DNA from: Prochlorococcus marinus XMU1412
Lineage (GTDB): Bacteria; Cyanobacteriota; Cyanobacteriia; PCC-6307; Cyanobiaceae
DNA length: 64,000 nt
Direction: 5' to 3'
Assembly: GCF_017696315.1 (NCBI RefSeq)
Contig: NZ_JAAORJ010000001.1
Location: 331,526 to 395,525 of the forward strand
The position numbers and the translations under genes were made by a program. Shown in pieces: positions 23,994-34,254 of this stretch. The notes beneath the pieces are model-generated. The model ran no database searches. It had not been told where the DNA came from and saw only the letters and a program-made list of their open reading frames with translations. Positions within the stretch are counted from its first letter, which is position 1. Each line of letters opens with the position of its first letter.

Positions 23994-26084
23994 TTAATTT
24001 TGAAATCCACTATCTTTAGCTCTTTCAATGATTTTTATCAATCTGGGATATTGCCAATCAACTGGTACAAAGCTTACCTGAATTGCTTTATATAATAAAT
24101 TCTGATCTCTAGGAGAAATTATTCTTTTTTGCATACAAAACTTGAGAACTTTTTTCCAGTAATCCGGACCTAAACTTACGATATAATTTTCAGTCTCAAG
24201 CTGGTTATCTAACTTTTGTTTTTTTGATGCTTCTTTAAGTAAACTTTTTTCTTCTTCTTTATTTAATAAAGTATTTTCAAAATCTTCACTTAAATTTATT
24301 TGTACTTTTTTAAATAATTCCCAGCAATCTAAACTCTTTGCATATTCTCCTGTATTAAGTGGAGCATTTTTGGGACGTTCTGCTTCAGTGAGATGTATTA
24401 CTGCTTCACGTCCCACCTCTAGAAGTGTATTTTCTAATTCTTGATTCAAGGATTGAGATTTCCAAATATTGTTGTAATTTATCGCTTTGTTTTTCCTCTT
24501 TATTGTGTGTAATAATTTTGCAATTCCATAGGCAACTATATTTCTTTTATAACCTTCTGCATACCAATCTGCTTTTTTTACTAATTCATCAAAACGTCTA
24601 AAAATGAGTACTTTGGCCATTGAATATTTAAAAAATGTTTCATCGAAAAATGTCTTATTACCTTCTTCACTCTCCTGTTTTTTAGTAAACGCTTGAGTAA
24701 ATTCTATATAGCATTTTTGTGATCCTTTACTTACTAAATCAGGCTTGCATAAAAATGTATTTATTACTATTGCTAATTGGTCTTTAGTTACCTTTTGATT
24801 CTTTGGATTTAATGCATCAAATTTTTTCTTTTCTCCCGTAGATTTTAACAATGCTTTTTCTTGATTGTATTGTCCTCTTGCTCTCTCATAAAACCATCTA
24901 GATTGTATTGTAGTGCCTGTTTTTTGAGGAGCTAAAATTTTTCTTGAATAATTCTCCATATCCACGTGGAATTTATTATTTGAGGTGAAGTCAATATGAT
25001 TTACTTTATTTTGGCTATTTGCATATTCGGAAATTTTTGGGACTATTTCTTCTGCTCGACTTTCGTTAGATATAACTGATAACTTCATTTGAATTTGAAT
25101 ATCTTTTAAGTTTTCTTCGAAACCTCTTTTGATAGCTTCATGAACCGATGCGGTAGTTTGCCCTCCATTAACTATTTGAAAATTAGTTATTGAAGATATA
25201 AAAAGACCTCCTTTTTCAGAAGTTGAATTAAAGTCTTTTTTTATATTTGATGCAGTCGCAGTAATGCCATTGTTATAACTAAAAAACATGTTTGGGTTTT
25301 GCTCAATGGTAGACCTTATTCCTTTATTAACTTTTCCCTTTGCCTGTAAAAAGACACGTACATTTTGTTCTAATAATCTGCTACCCCAAGCTTTAAAAAT
25401 TTTTGCAAGAGTATATCCTGGCATTATGCAAAGATAACTTTCAAAATCATTATTGGCACTGGATGCATTAAGAGCAGTTATAGAGCCGCCATATTCGGCT
25501 AGATTAATAATGATTTCCTCTTTTTCTTTACCTGAAATCATTAGGTCATAAAATCGATTGACATCCCAAGGTACAAATTCTGCATGGATACCATTTATTG
25601 GAATTGGATCAAAATCTCTATTTCTAATATTTAAAGATTTATTTGTAATAAAAACTATTTTTATTTTTTGTATTTGATCCCAAGTCGTAGAAATAAGATC
25701 TGACAATCCAAATTCAGTACTTGTCATATCCAATTCTTCTCTGAAATTTGGATCTAATGATTTGGAGATGAAATTAATTGCTTTTTTACACATTGAGTCA
25801 ATTTCAGCTCTGTTAATTGAAACTATTTCTTCTTGATTTGAAAAATCACAAACAATTAAACTTAAAGTTCCTTCATCATCAATTGGATTGCCACCATAAC
25901 CATCTATCTTTAATCCGGGTTTATCAAAAAAACATCTATCTGCAGTTGGAATAACTTCTGCTTTTATTAAGTCTTCAGAAAAAAAATAAAAGAATGCATC
26001 TTCTGTTAGTTCGTTGCTGCTTTCTGCTTCAACTAATATTTCATTTCTTAATTGAGAGTGAAAATCCTCTAAGGTTTGTTCCAT
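23994..26084 (-). CDS. AIPR (abortive phage infection) family protein
   Basis: This 696-residue protein shows the AIPR core: FFSYNNGITATAS (about 267-279) and FQIVNGGQTTAS (about 302-313), then KVNHIDF and SRWFYERARGQY (about 360-410). AIPR proteins are found in phage-resistance loci, including Lactococcus abortive infection systems. The biochemical activity is unproven, with nuclease-like use suspected. It is the last gene of the minus-strand defence operon; its ATG overlaps the stop of the DUF4420 gene by one base. Length is typical. Confidence 0.9.
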   Translation of the reverse strand: MEQTLEDFHSQLRNEILVEAESSNELTEDAFFYFFSEDLIKAEVIPTADRCFFDKPGLKIDGYGGNPIDDEGTLSLIVCDFSNQEEIVSINRAEIDSMCKKAINFISKSLDPNFREELDMTSTEFGLSDLISTTWDQIQKIKIVFITNKSLNIRNRDFDPIPINGIHAEFVPWDVNRFYDLMISGKEKEEIIINLAEYGGSITALNASSANNDFESYLCIMPGYTLAKIFKAWGSRLLEQNVRVFLQAKGKVNKGIRSTIEQNPNMFFSYNNGITATASNIKKDFNSTSEKGGLFISSITNFQIVNGGQTTASVHEAIKRGFEENLKDIQIQMKLSVISNESRAEEIVPKISEYANSQNKVNHIDFTSNNKFHVDMENYSRKILAPQKTGTTIQSRWFYERARGQYNQEKALLKSTGEKKKFDALNPKNQKVTKDQLAIVINTFLCKPDLVSKGSQKCYIEFTQAFTKKQESEEGNKTFFDETFFKYSMAKVLIFRRFDELVKKADWYAEGYKRNIVAYGIAKLLHTIKRKNKAINYNNIWKSQSLNQELENTLLEVGREAVIHLTEAERPKNAPLNTGEYAKSLDCWELFKKVQINLSEDFENTLLNKEEEKSLLKEASKKQKLDNQLETENYIVSLGPDYWKKVLKFCMQKRIISPRDQNLLYKAIQVSFVPVDWQYPRLIKIIERAKDSGFQN

Positions 26085-27064
26085 TAAATTGCCTTGAGAA
26101 CATCTTCTTTACTTATTTCAAAATCTTTTAGTTCATTCATATCCAAAGAGTAAGAAACATCATCAATTCCCGAAGATAATTTACTACCTACAATCTTTGG
26201 AAAATCATTTGTAACTTTATAGTAAACAATTTCTTTTATTTCCCATTTTGATTCTGTGTAATCATCCTCCCAATCGAATCCATACTCTGAAATTAAATTA
26301 TTAAATTGAGAAATTAAGTTTGGATTTCTTTTCTCAATTTCTTGCTCAACATATAAACACCATTCACTAAGATCTTTGCTTTCTTTAGATTCAGAAAAAT
26401 CAATACCGAATACTGCTAGAAATAAATTTGTTTCCGGATTTTCTTCAAGCTGATCTTCAGAGGAAATCTTAATTTTTGGTTTTGAAATAGTTCTTTTTGC
26501 TTTGATTTCTATTTGATTTTCTTTTAAATCGAAGTCTTTGCTTCCACCTAAAGGCCCTTGCCAACTTTCTAAAGCCATTTCAGGCGAAATATTTTTTTTA
26601 TTTATTAAGATCTCACTTAAAAAATAAAGTTCCCCAATTAAACCTTTTTGAGCAGAATTAGGTAACTTATTATCCCTTTTGCCTGCAAGTAAATTAACCC
26701 ATCTCCAACATCTTCTCAAAAGAACTGATAAAGTACCCTGCTCACTTTCTTCATTTACACTTGCATTAATAAGCAAGCAACATAATTCTGCGAATATTTC
26801 TAATTGTGTTATGTCTAAAAGAGTAATTTTCAGGAATTTTCTTTTAGAAATAATTTCATTAATTGAAAGACCTCTTAATTTAGGTAAATTTTTTTTGGGA
26901 GGAATAATAGTCTTATCTTCTTTGGTTTCAAATAATAAGCAATGATTCTTTTCTTCATCAATAGCCCAAAGGAATCGTCTTTGAATTTTTGGATCAGTAA
27001 AAACTGGAATAGCTTTTTTGCCAGGTGGTATTTTTCCCCAAGGGTTTTTTTCTTTAACTTCCAT
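26084..27064 (-). CDS. PD-(D/E)XK motif protein (DUF4420)
   Basis: This 326-residue protein has the restriction-endonuclease-like core at about residues 141-190: GLIGELYFL with Glu145, GGSKDFDL with Asp177/Asp179, then IEIKAKR with Glu186 and Lys188. In Z1/MORC restriction loci this family is the expected nuclease subunit. It overlaps the Z1 gene by eleven bases and abuts the AIPR gene, so all three are translated in step. Confidence 0.88.
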   Translation of the reverse strand: MEVKEKNPWGKIPPGKKAIPVFTDPKIQRRFLWAIDEEKNHCLLFETKEDKTIIPPKKNLPKLRGLSINEIISKRKFLKITLLDITQLEIFAELCCLLINASVNEESEQGTLSVLLRRCWRWVNLLAGKRDNKLPNSAQKGLIGELYFLSEILINKKNISPEMALESWQGPLGGSKDFDLKENQIEIKAKRTISKPKIKISSEDQLEENPETNLFLAVFGIDFSESKESKDLSEWCLYVEQEIEKRNPNLISQFNNLISEYGFDWEDDYTESKWEIKEIVYYKVTNDFPKIVGSKLSSGIDDVSYSLDMNELKDFEISKEDVLKAI

Positions 27065-29777
27065 CGCTTCCTTTTAGTTCAATAAGTTCATTTGATTCTA
27101 AATTATCGAAGAAATTCATTTGTCTCCAAGTTTTATTAACAAAATATTGTGTGGCTTCTTGATGTTTTTTAGTTGGAGGAAAACTTATTGACCAAGTTGC
27201 ATGTGCGAAATCATTATCTTCGAATGAATATCTCAAACTATCTGTATCTTTAAAAAGATCTATGAAATGTAAAACTAATAATGGCTTTCTTCCTTTAACT
27301 CTAAATATAGAATCAGGATAACCATCTTTATCAATTTCGTTTTTTAAGATCTTTAATCTGTTTTGGTCTCTCCATTTATTTATTTCATTCTCAACCGCTA
27401 ATTCACTTAACCCAACTTTTTCAATATATCTTCCAGATATCTTTCCATTAGCAAATTTAATCTTGTCATCTGATGCAATTATAAGTTGCCTTCCTGAAGT
27501 CCCAATTGAAATATCGCCGACTTTAATATTCCTAAATGCATATCGTGATTTTTTTCTAGGCGAGGTTACAAATACATCCCAACTACTTAATTCATCCGAT
27601 CTATCATTTATATATTTTATTATTGGTTCAATGGGATTAGTTAAAGGACTTCTAGACACAAATTCACATATAAAATCCTCAATATCATTAATACTTACTT
27701 CTTTAAATAAAAGTCCTGGTAAACCATGATGTTTTTCTACTGATATTTTTTGATTAAGAGATAAAGCATTTATTAATTTCTTTGAAAGATCAAAATTTCG
27801 TTTAAGGATATTTTTATCCTTTGGGAGAGTAGTTGTTTCAATAAATCTTGAAGACAGAGATACATTTATTGTCCTTTTCTGACCAACTCCCATTTTATTT
27901 AATGCAGTTATATGTAATGAGAGAGGATTATCCCTAACCATAAGTCCAAATTCTAATGGAGATTTTTTTAACCTTTCCATTTGTTTTACTTGTTCACCGA
28001 TATTATTCACCTCTTCAGCAATAAACTGGTAAAAATCTATAGCATTTAACGTCATCCAGATTTTACATAAATCCTCATAGCCATCTCTATAACCAAACCA
28101 TCTACCCATTTGTAGAAGAGTATCGCACATTTGGGTATTCCTTAAAATATATGTAATGGCTAACCCATGAACTGTGAATCCTCTTGATAAAGAGTGGCCT
28201 CCGATTACAATATAAGATTTTGCTTTTATTTTTGGATCGCCATCTTTATATTCAACAGGATCAGAAGACTCTTGATTTATAGATTTTATTTCTATTCTGA
28301 GATATGTTTTTTTTATTGCATTTTTAATATCTGGCCATTTCTCTTTGATGTTATTTGAATAATATTTGATAAAAACATCTTCAAAAATCTTTAATCTATT
28401 TTTTGCATCTTCATTTTCTAAAAATAAATTATGTCTTAATAAATTATCGAGCCTATCTTTTTCTCTTGTAATTTCCAATTTCAATTGCTCTTGAACAGAA
28501 GTAAATAATGAAACATTGATCATCATGGAGACATCTTTAGAGTCAAAAATATCCCTTAAATAAAAAATTGCATTTACTAAATAAAAAGCTATTATTGCTT
28601 CTTTTAAGCTTGTAGGGATTTTGGGCTCAAGAACCTTCTTATGCTTAAGAGGTATATAGTCTTCATTATCAGTTATTTTTTCAATAGTATTTGAATTATA
28701 TGGATCATCATCCAAGAATATTTTTTTAGGACCAAAATAATTTGTGGGAGGAGAAATTCTTGTTATGAAATTTTTTGGGAAAAGATCCCCGCCAATCATT
28801 TCATCCTTATCATCAGGATCTATAAAAATATTTGCAAAAGGTGTTGCTGTATATCCTATGTAAGAACTTTTGGTAAAGATATTTAATATTTCTCTTATAT
28901 CTTTATTTATTCTTGTTGGGTCATCATTATCGCTGCCATATTTTGTATTTATTGAAGCATTATCGGCTTCATCATCAATCAATATCATTGGTAAATTAAT
29001 TTTCCCATCTCTAAATAATTTTGAGCTACTAAAGTAACTTTTTACGTTGTTAAGAACGTTAGTATTTTTTTTAATTACTGCGACCACTGGTTTTTCATCT
29101 CTCGAAAATTTAAGTCTCTCAAGAGCAGGAGCATCAAAGTCAAATTTATCTGTAATAGAAACTGGTTCTTTTACATCATTAATAATGATCTTTGGCTTTA
29201 TAAATCCATCATTTATTCTTTTTTGTGTTTGTTCTCGAAGATTATTATCTCTTCCTGCAATAACAATAATTACTTTATAACCTAAGTCAGCTGCTTTGGT
29301 TATCAAGGCAATATAGTTTGCAGTCTTGCCACTTTGAACTGATCCGATAACTAATCCTTTTCTGTCCCATCCATTTTTTTTTGTTGGATCAGGGTCTCCG
29401 CATTTAGATATTATCCTGTCAGTGTCTAATCCTATTGTTGTTAGAACGTTATCAGAGAAACTTCCTTTTTTGGATAAGAGATTTTTGTAGTTAGACCAGT
29501 ATCCTTCATTTAAAACTTGCTTCCTCTCAGGAGTTAACCATTCTTCAAAGTTTTCAGAATCATCTTCAATCGTCGAACATATATCCATATCTATTCCTTC
29601 TATTTCCTGAATCTTTAAAATAACTTCTTGAATATCTTCTTCGTTTAAACTAGAAAAATTTGGTGCTTGAGAATTGAACCTTACGGAATGTTCGATTGCT
29701 TCTTCAGATGAATCTCCAGGGAAAGCAATGTGTAAATGGTTTTGCGATAGACGTTGTAGTAATTTTTTTAAATCCAC
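27054..29777 (-). CDS. Z1-domain superfamily-2-type ATPase
   Basis: This 907-residue protein has Walker A GSVQSGKT (145-152), Walker B IDDEAD (267-272), a motif around GYTATPFANIF (near 310), and the Z1 signature blocks GGHSLSRGFTVHGL and LQMGRWFGYRDGYEDL in the second half. Z1 ATPases pair with MORC-type ATPases, methylases and nucleases in bacterial restriction systems, and by analogy should move on DNA or remodel the complex. It starts 15 bases after the MORC gene stop. Confidence 0.94.
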   Translation of the reverse strand: MDLKKLLQRLSQNHLHIAFPGDSSEEAIEHSVRFNSQAPNFSSLNEEDIQEVILKIQEIEGIDMDICSTIEDDSENFEEWLTPERKQVLNEGYWSNYKNLLSKKGSFSDNVLTTIGLDTDRIISKCGDPDPTKKNGWDRKGLVIGSVQSGKTANYIALITKAADLGYKVIIVIAGRDNNLREQTQKRINDGFIKPKIIINDVKEPVSITDKFDFDAPALERLKFSRDEKPVVAVIKKNTNVLNNVKSYFSSSKLFRDGKINLPMILIDDEADNASINTKYGSDNDDPTRINKDIREILNIFTKSSYIGYTATPFANIFIDPDDKDEMIGGDLFPKNFITRISPPTNYFGPKKIFLDDDPYNSNTIEKITDNEDYIPLKHKKVLEPKIPTSLKEAIIAFYLVNAIFYLRDIFDSKDVSMMINVSLFTSVQEQLKLEITREKDRLDNLLRHNLFLENEDAKNRLKIFEDVFIKYYSNNIKEKWPDIKNAIKKTYLRIEIKSINQESSDPVEYKDGDPKIKAKSYIVIGGHSLSRGFTVHGLAITYILRNTQMCDTLLQMGRWFGYRDGYEDLCKIWMTLNAIDFYQFIAEEVNNIGEQVKQMERLKKSPLEFGLMVRDNPLSLHITALNKMGVGQKRTINVSLSSRFIETTTLPKDKNILKRNFDLSKKLINALSLNQKISVEKHHGLPGLLFKEVSINDIEDFICEFVSRSPLTNPIEPIIKYINDRSDELSSWDVFVTSPRKKSRYAFRNIKVGDISIGTSGRQLIIASDDKIKFANGKISGRYIEKVGLSELAVENEINKWRDQNRLKILKNEIDKDGYPDSIFRVKGRKPLLVLHFIDLFKDTDSLRYSFEDNDFAHATWSISFPPTKKHQEATQYFVNKTWRQMNFFDNLESNELIELKGSDGS

Positions 29778-29792
29778 TTTATTTAAAAATTC

Positions 29793-31208
29793 TCATAAAC
29801 TGTCTTTGATAGATTCCCAGTTTTCTCTAAATATATCAATACCTTTCAAAATATCATAACTATCTTCCACAGATAAACCTTGTTTAATGTAGTAATCAAT
29901 AATATTTTTTGCGTGGTCTAAAATTTCTTTAATAGTTAATTCTTCGGTTATGAGATTTTTTGGGTTTTCAGCATAATCAGAAGATATTAATTGCAGTGGA
30001 ATTCTTTTTTCTACTAAAGAAAATATTTTTTCTGCTTCATCAGCTAATTCCTCGCTTAAAGAATTTAGTAGAAACTTTATGGATGGATGATCTTTGCTGA
30101 TTTTGTAAATTATTTGTCTATCAGTAGAAACAAATCTTTCCCAAATTGGAGACTTTTGCTTGTTTATTAAAGCTTTAGCTCTTTTTGCAAATTTCTTTAT
30201 TGCAGGTCTTGAGAAGGCATGTATTAAGTCTCTTAATCTCCCACGAACTTGTTGAGGAGGAGTCGCCCTGCTTTTTTTAACATCCAATTGCCATTCTGCA
30301 TCTGAACTATTGTCAATATCGATGGATATTCTGCAAAGTTTTCTCATTTCTAATTTTCTTGCTAAACCAAACCATGTTGACTTACAAATTAATCTCCCAT
30401 TTCTATATAAATAAAATCCTTGATTTTCTAAATAACCTTCTTCTCCTCCATGATATTCCCATTCTTCAGAAGTGCAGTTAGTGTGATGAGGTAAAGCATA
30501 AGATATGACCTTGCATTTATTAGCTATGATTTCTGCTGGCTGAGTAGTTGACTTTTCTTTGAAAAATGGATCTGCTGAAATACAGATATTTCCGTTTACT
30601 GTAAAAATAATTTTATTGCCATAATCACCACTTATGTATCTATGAAAAACAAGACTTATATGTTTTATTAATTGATTGGTAACTGATTCAAAATATTCTT
30701 GAGCATTTATTTTATCTTTTTTTTCTAAAGTATCAATTTTTTCCCATCTTATTGTTGTACCTTTTTCTTTAAATGCATTTTTGCCATCAAGTTTTTCAAG
30801 ATCCATAAACCATTTATTTTCTTTCTCGATAAGATCTAAATCCCATATTGCCGCATATGTGTTTTCATTTTGTTTTGTTTTTACAATTAGTTTCTTCGCT
30901 TGTGAAAAGGAAGCTGTTTTAAGTCCTAATCCAAATCTTCCAAGATCTTCTTTATCCCTTTCATGAAGTGGATTTTTGCTTCCTAGTCTCATGGCTTCTT
31001 CAAGTTCCTCACTTGTCATACCAATGCCATTGTCCTTGATTTCAACGAAAGGTTCTTGATTATCCCAGCTACAAATAATGTCTATTTTTGTTGCTTTTGC
31101 CGAAATAGAATTATCGATTATATCTGCAACCGCATTATTTAAGGAATAACCTAAGCTCCTCATACTCATAATCAATGAGTTTGCATTAGGTGGTATTTCC
31201 TTCCTCAC
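29793..31208 (-). CDS. MORC/MutL-like GHKL ATPase
   Basis: This 471-residue protein has the GHKL nucleotide site: N-box DIIDNSI (29-35), DNGIGM (59-64) and GRFGLGLKTAS (90-100). An S5-like domain and a helical C-terminal region follow (around ARKLEMRKLCRISIDIDNSS and the Lys/Ala-rich helix near 335-345). This matches the bacterial MORC-type ATPases found beside Z1 proteins. ATP-driven dimer clamping on DNA is the known behaviour of this fold. The start at 31208 follows a 60-base gap from the small coiled-coil gene. Confidence 0.92.
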   Translation of the reverse strand: MRKEIPPNANSLIMSMRSLGYSLNNAVADIIDNSISAKATKIDIICSWDNQEPFVEIKDNGIGMTSEELEEAMRLGSKNPLHERDKEDLGRFGLGLKTASFSQAKKLIVKTKQNENTYAAIWDLDLIEKENKWFMDLEKLDGKNAFKEKGTTIRWEKIDTLEKKDKINAQEYFESVTNQLIKHISLVFHRYISGDYGNKIIFTVNGNICISADPFFKEKSTTQPAEIIANKCKVISYALPHHTNCTSEEWEYHGGEEGYLENQGFYLYRNGRLICKSTWFGLARKLEMRKLCRISIDIDNSSDAEWQLDVKKSRATPPQQVRGRLRDLIHAFSRPAIKKFAKRAKALINKQKSPIWERFVSTDRQIIYKISKDHPSIKFLLNSLSEELADEAEKIFSLVEKRIPLQLISSDYAENPKNLITEELTIKEILDHAKNIIDYYIKQGLSVEDSYDILKGIDIFRENWESIKDSL

Positions 31209-31268
31209 TTCGCAAATAAATAATATTTATTGAAAATAAACTTTTTCTCTATATCTTTCAACATGATG

Positions 31269-31445
31269 TTAAGGCTTCTGATTATTTAGAGATTTTGGAT
31301 ATTCTTTTTCATATTCCTTTTGTAGCTCATGATCAATTTGTTTTTTTAGAGATGTTAATTTTTTTGTTCTTTCGTCAAGTAATTCTTTATAACGCAAAGT
31401 CTCTTTTTTAAGTTCATTTAAAAGTGATTGAACTTTTTTTGTCAT
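31269..31445 (-). CDS. 58-residue coiled-coil protein coupled to the methyltransferase
   Basis: The minus-strand ATG at 31443-31445 overlaps the methyltransferase TGA (ATGA), and the frame runs 58 codons to TAA at 31269-31271. Nearly the whole product is a charged heptad helix (VQSLLNELKKE, then LLDERTKKLTSLKKQ) ending in SLNNQKP. It lies between the methylase and MORC genes. The overlap and position argue for a working subunit, perhaps an adapter for dimer or complex assembly. It resembles no named family I know. Confidence 0.72.
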   Translation of the reverse strand: MTKKVQSLLNELKKETLRYKELLDERTKKLTSLKKQIDHELQKEYEKEYPKSLNNQKP

Positions 31446-33544
31446 GAGGCAATTGATGAATCAGAAGCTGGAATTTTAGAAATTTGATCTTTTGAATCAA
31501 AATTTATTGCCGAATTTGCTTTGATTATTTTTTCAATTATTTCCTCTTTTTTCCCTTGTTTTGATAAGGCAAGTAATGAGCAATACCCTGTTCCTTCTCT
31601 ATCGGTTTCTAATAAGTGACCTATATGTATATCTCTATTCATATTGCTAAATTTTAAAATTTCATGATCGATATCCATTATCTGTGAAATAATTCTGCTA
31701 ATTCCTATGGATTGTTTTATCTCTGTGGTTAATCCAACTGTAGCTAAAGCACCTCTTACGGAATTCCTGGAAAACAAATCATATTCTTTTCTTGCGATTT
31801 CACTCCAGTCGATTTCATCTTTTGTAAGTTCTTCAGCAAGCAGTTCTAGTGAAGGGATATATTTCTCAAGACTAAAACTTTTTATTTTAATTTTTCTAGC
31901 TTTATCTTGTAGAAAAATCTCAGGAGTAGGCCAAAAGTTTTTTAATCTTTGATAGGTATCTTTCTTTCTTTTTTCAAGATCTTTATCTCCTAAGATCGCA
32001 GGTTTATTTTTTTCTTTAGTATTTTTTTTGAAAGTCTCTGGAAGTAAATTCCCAAGACATGCATTCCATGCCCTTATATTGCTTGGAATTATTTTTCTTC
32101 CTTCCCTTTTTTTTGTCCATATAAGTTCAACTTCTTTTTTATTTGATTCATACCAGTTAATTAGATTTTCTCTAAGTTTGGGAACTATATCAGGTTGGGT
32201 AAATTCTTTCTCATTTTTAATTGATTTCATTAAAGATTTACCGAGTTCAAAAGCAACAATGGGTGCAACGGCTTCTCCAATTTGGTGGAATCTATTTGAA
32301 GGCCCTCCATAAAAATTGAAACCATCGGGGAAAGATTGAACTCTTGCCGCTTCCCTAACTGATAGGGTTCTATTCTGGTGGGGATGAATATACCAATAAC
32401 CATCTTTTGACATGTGAGCAGTTATTGTCAGACATGGTTCGTTAGGTTTGAGGATATTGTATTTATCACCAAAACTTATTTTCTGACTTTGCTTTACTTG
32501 CTTACCTTCTCTGAAAGCTTTGCTCGTAACTGAATATCTTCTTTGCTCTTCTGATAATTGAGAATATTTGATCCCAGTTGATCGCATCAATTTAAATGTC
32601 TCAAGATCATCCTCTCTAACTTTTCTTATAAGGTGATCGTGAATCATCTCATCACCAATATCCAACCAATTCCTCATTAATTTCTGATAATCGTTTTTTG
32701 GTCCTTCATAGCTATATTTTTCATCCCACTTTTCATCCCATCCTCCTTTGAGTGGAGGGAGATCTGAAATCGCCTCGTTCAATGTGACTGCCTCTTCGAC
32801 AGAATCATATTTTGGCTTTGGCCATTTCATAGGAGCGCATTCATTTATTTTTGTTCCGGAAATAAATAATCTTGGCCTTAGTTGAGGCACTCCATATTGC
32901 CATGCATAAATCAATTTAGGATTTATTCGATAGCCAGCTTTCTCAGCTCTATTAATGATTGATCTATATATTTCCTGCTCACCTGTCTGCGCAATATCAG
33001 TAACATTCTCCATTAGAAAAGCTTTTGGTTTAACCTGCTCCACTATCGAAATAAATGATTCCCATAATTCTCTTCTATCTTCATTCAGTTCATGATGTTG
33101 AGCAGAAACTTCTTCGTTATGTTTTCTCCATTTGATATTTCGGGAGAAAGGCTGACATGGTGGTCCGCCTGCTATAAGTGATATTTCTCCACACTTATTA
33201 AGTTGTTCTGAAATTTCATTAATTACTTTTCTTTTGCTTAAATCGCATTCATATGAACATCCACCAAAGTGATGCCTGTGAGTCATTATTGAATCGTTTC
33301 TGATATCGCAGGCCAGTATTACATCAAAATTTGCACGATGCAGTCCAAGGCTTAAACCACCGGCACCTGAAAAAAGGTCAACAGCAAAATAAGGTACTTT
33401 TTTTATTGATCGAACTTTTGCTGCATATTCAGGAAGTTCATCAAAACTGCATGAATCTACATGTGCTTCAAGTTCTGATGCAGGCCCTCTTACAGGACTT
33501 AATCTATGTGGATCACTTTTCCCTACTGCATTTTTATGAATCAT
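31442..33544 (-). CDS. DNA C5-cytosine methyltransferase with long C-terminal extension
   Basis: This 700-residue protein has motif I DLFSGAGGLSLGL (56-68), motif IV GGPPCQPFS (126-134) with catalytic Cys130, motif VI ENV (179-181), motif VIII QLRPRLF (221-227), and late motifs TITAHMSKDGYWYIHP, REAARVQSFPDGF and IGEAVAP near 375-430. It methylates cytosine at C5 and marks self DNA. About 50 residues precede motif I and about 260 follow motif X, well beyond a minimal enzyme of 330-400 residues. The extension (with AWNACLGNLLPETF and NSVRGALATVGLTTE) is unrecognised and could contact the other subunits. It overlaps genes on both sides. Confidence 0.95.
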   Translation of the reverse strand: MIHKNAVGKSDPHRLSPVRGPASELEAHVDSCSFDELPEYAAKVRSIKKVPYFAVDLFSGAGGLSLGLHRANFDVILACDIRNDSIMTHRHHFGGCSYECDLSKRKVINEISEQLNKCGEISLIAGGPPCQPFSRNIKWRKHNEEVSAQHHELNEDRRELWESFISIVEQVKPKAFLMENVTDIAQTGEQEIYRSIINRAEKAGYRINPKLIYAWQYGVPQLRPRLFISGTKINECAPMKWPKPKYDSVEEAVTLNEAISDLPPLKGGWDEKWDEKYSYEGPKNDYQKLMRNWLDIGDEMIHDHLIRKVREDDLETFKLMRSTGIKYSQLSEEQRRYSVTSKAFREGKQVKQSQKISFGDKYNILKPNEPCLTITAHMSKDGYWYIHPHQNRTLSVREAARVQSFPDGFNFYGGPSNRFHQIGEAVAPIVAFELGKSLMKSIKNEKEFTQPDIVPKLRENLINWYESNKKEVELIWTKKREGRKIIPSNIRAWNACLGNLLPETFKKNTKEKNKPAILGDKDLEKRKKDTYQRLKNFWPTPEIFLQDKARKIKIKSFSLEKYIPSLELLAEELTKDEIDWSEIARKEYDLFSRNSVRGALATVGLTTEIKQSIGISRIISQIMDIDHEILKFSNMNRDIHIGHLLETDREGTGYCSLLALSKQGKKEEIIEKIIKANSAINFDSKDQISKIPASDSSIAS

Positions 33545-34254
33545 GCGACCTCTTCACTCTGAGTATCAATTAACTGCTGGAGTTGCTCTTCACTTAAAAG
33601 ATCAAGACATATTGAACCTCCAAGGGAATTTAGTTTTCTTATCGCAATTCTTACTTTGCTGTCGGGTAATTCAACTAGCTTTTCAGTAAGTATTCTATTT
33701 ATCTTGGGAATCAGGCCAAATTCTCGATCACTCAACCCAAGATGAAGTTCCTGACTGGTAAATAATTTTTTGACCAGGGAATAGTCAGAATGATCATTCT
33801 CCATCATCCTGTCGGCGGCAAAAAAAAGTCTCGAGAAAGTATTTCTGCCATGTCCATTTATTGATGATGTCCCTAGAAATCTTAGTGATGGAACATGTTT
33901 CTTTCCTGTTCCAACAGTAAATCCATCTTCCGGATCAATCGGAATATTACCTCTCCATCTAAGCCACGGAATATTTGGATATCTTATTACGCATAGCCAG
34001 TGCCACATCCTCATATCAGTAAGAATATGAGAAGGCAGAGATTTGAATGTTGTATGAACGCACTCAACTAATCTTGCATCCAGACTCGCACCAGTAACTT
34101 TTTCAAGAATAAGTTGATCTATAAGTGCTGAGAGATTTGTAAGGTCAACCTTGCATTTCACTTCCTCTATACTCACAATATCTGGATTCCTCAAAGCAGA
34201 AATAAGTCCATTACTGATTAGAGGTGCTTTTAATCTGAATAGTTTTTCGCTCAT
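33541..34254 (-). CDS. Unrecognised operon protein (possibly DUF6339-like)
   Basis: This 237-residue soluble protein has MRMWHWLCVIRYPNIPWLRW (about 81-100) and NGHGRNTFSRLFFAADRMM (about 133-151). The spacing 'Arg-x-Trp ... Arg-Trp ... Arg-Asn-x-x-x-Arg-Leu' recalls DUF6339, which I remember as an uncharacterised family near methyltransferases; I have not been able to verify this. Its end overlaps the methyltransferase start (ATGA) and its start overlaps the upstream gene (ATGA). Base composition is higher in G+C than the genes downstream of the methylase. Confidence 0.7.
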   Translation of the reverse strand: MSEKLFRLKAPLISNGLISALRNPDIVSIEEVKCKVDLTNLSALIDQLILEKVTGASLDARLVECVHTTFKSLPSHILTDMRMWHWLCVIRYPNIPWLRWRGNIPIDPEDGFTVGTGKKHVPSLRFLGTSSINGHGRNTFSRLFFAADRMMENDHSDYSLVKKLFTSQELHLGLSDREFGLIPKINRILTEKLVELPDSKVRIAIRKLNSLGGSICLDLLSEEQLQQLIDTQSEEVA

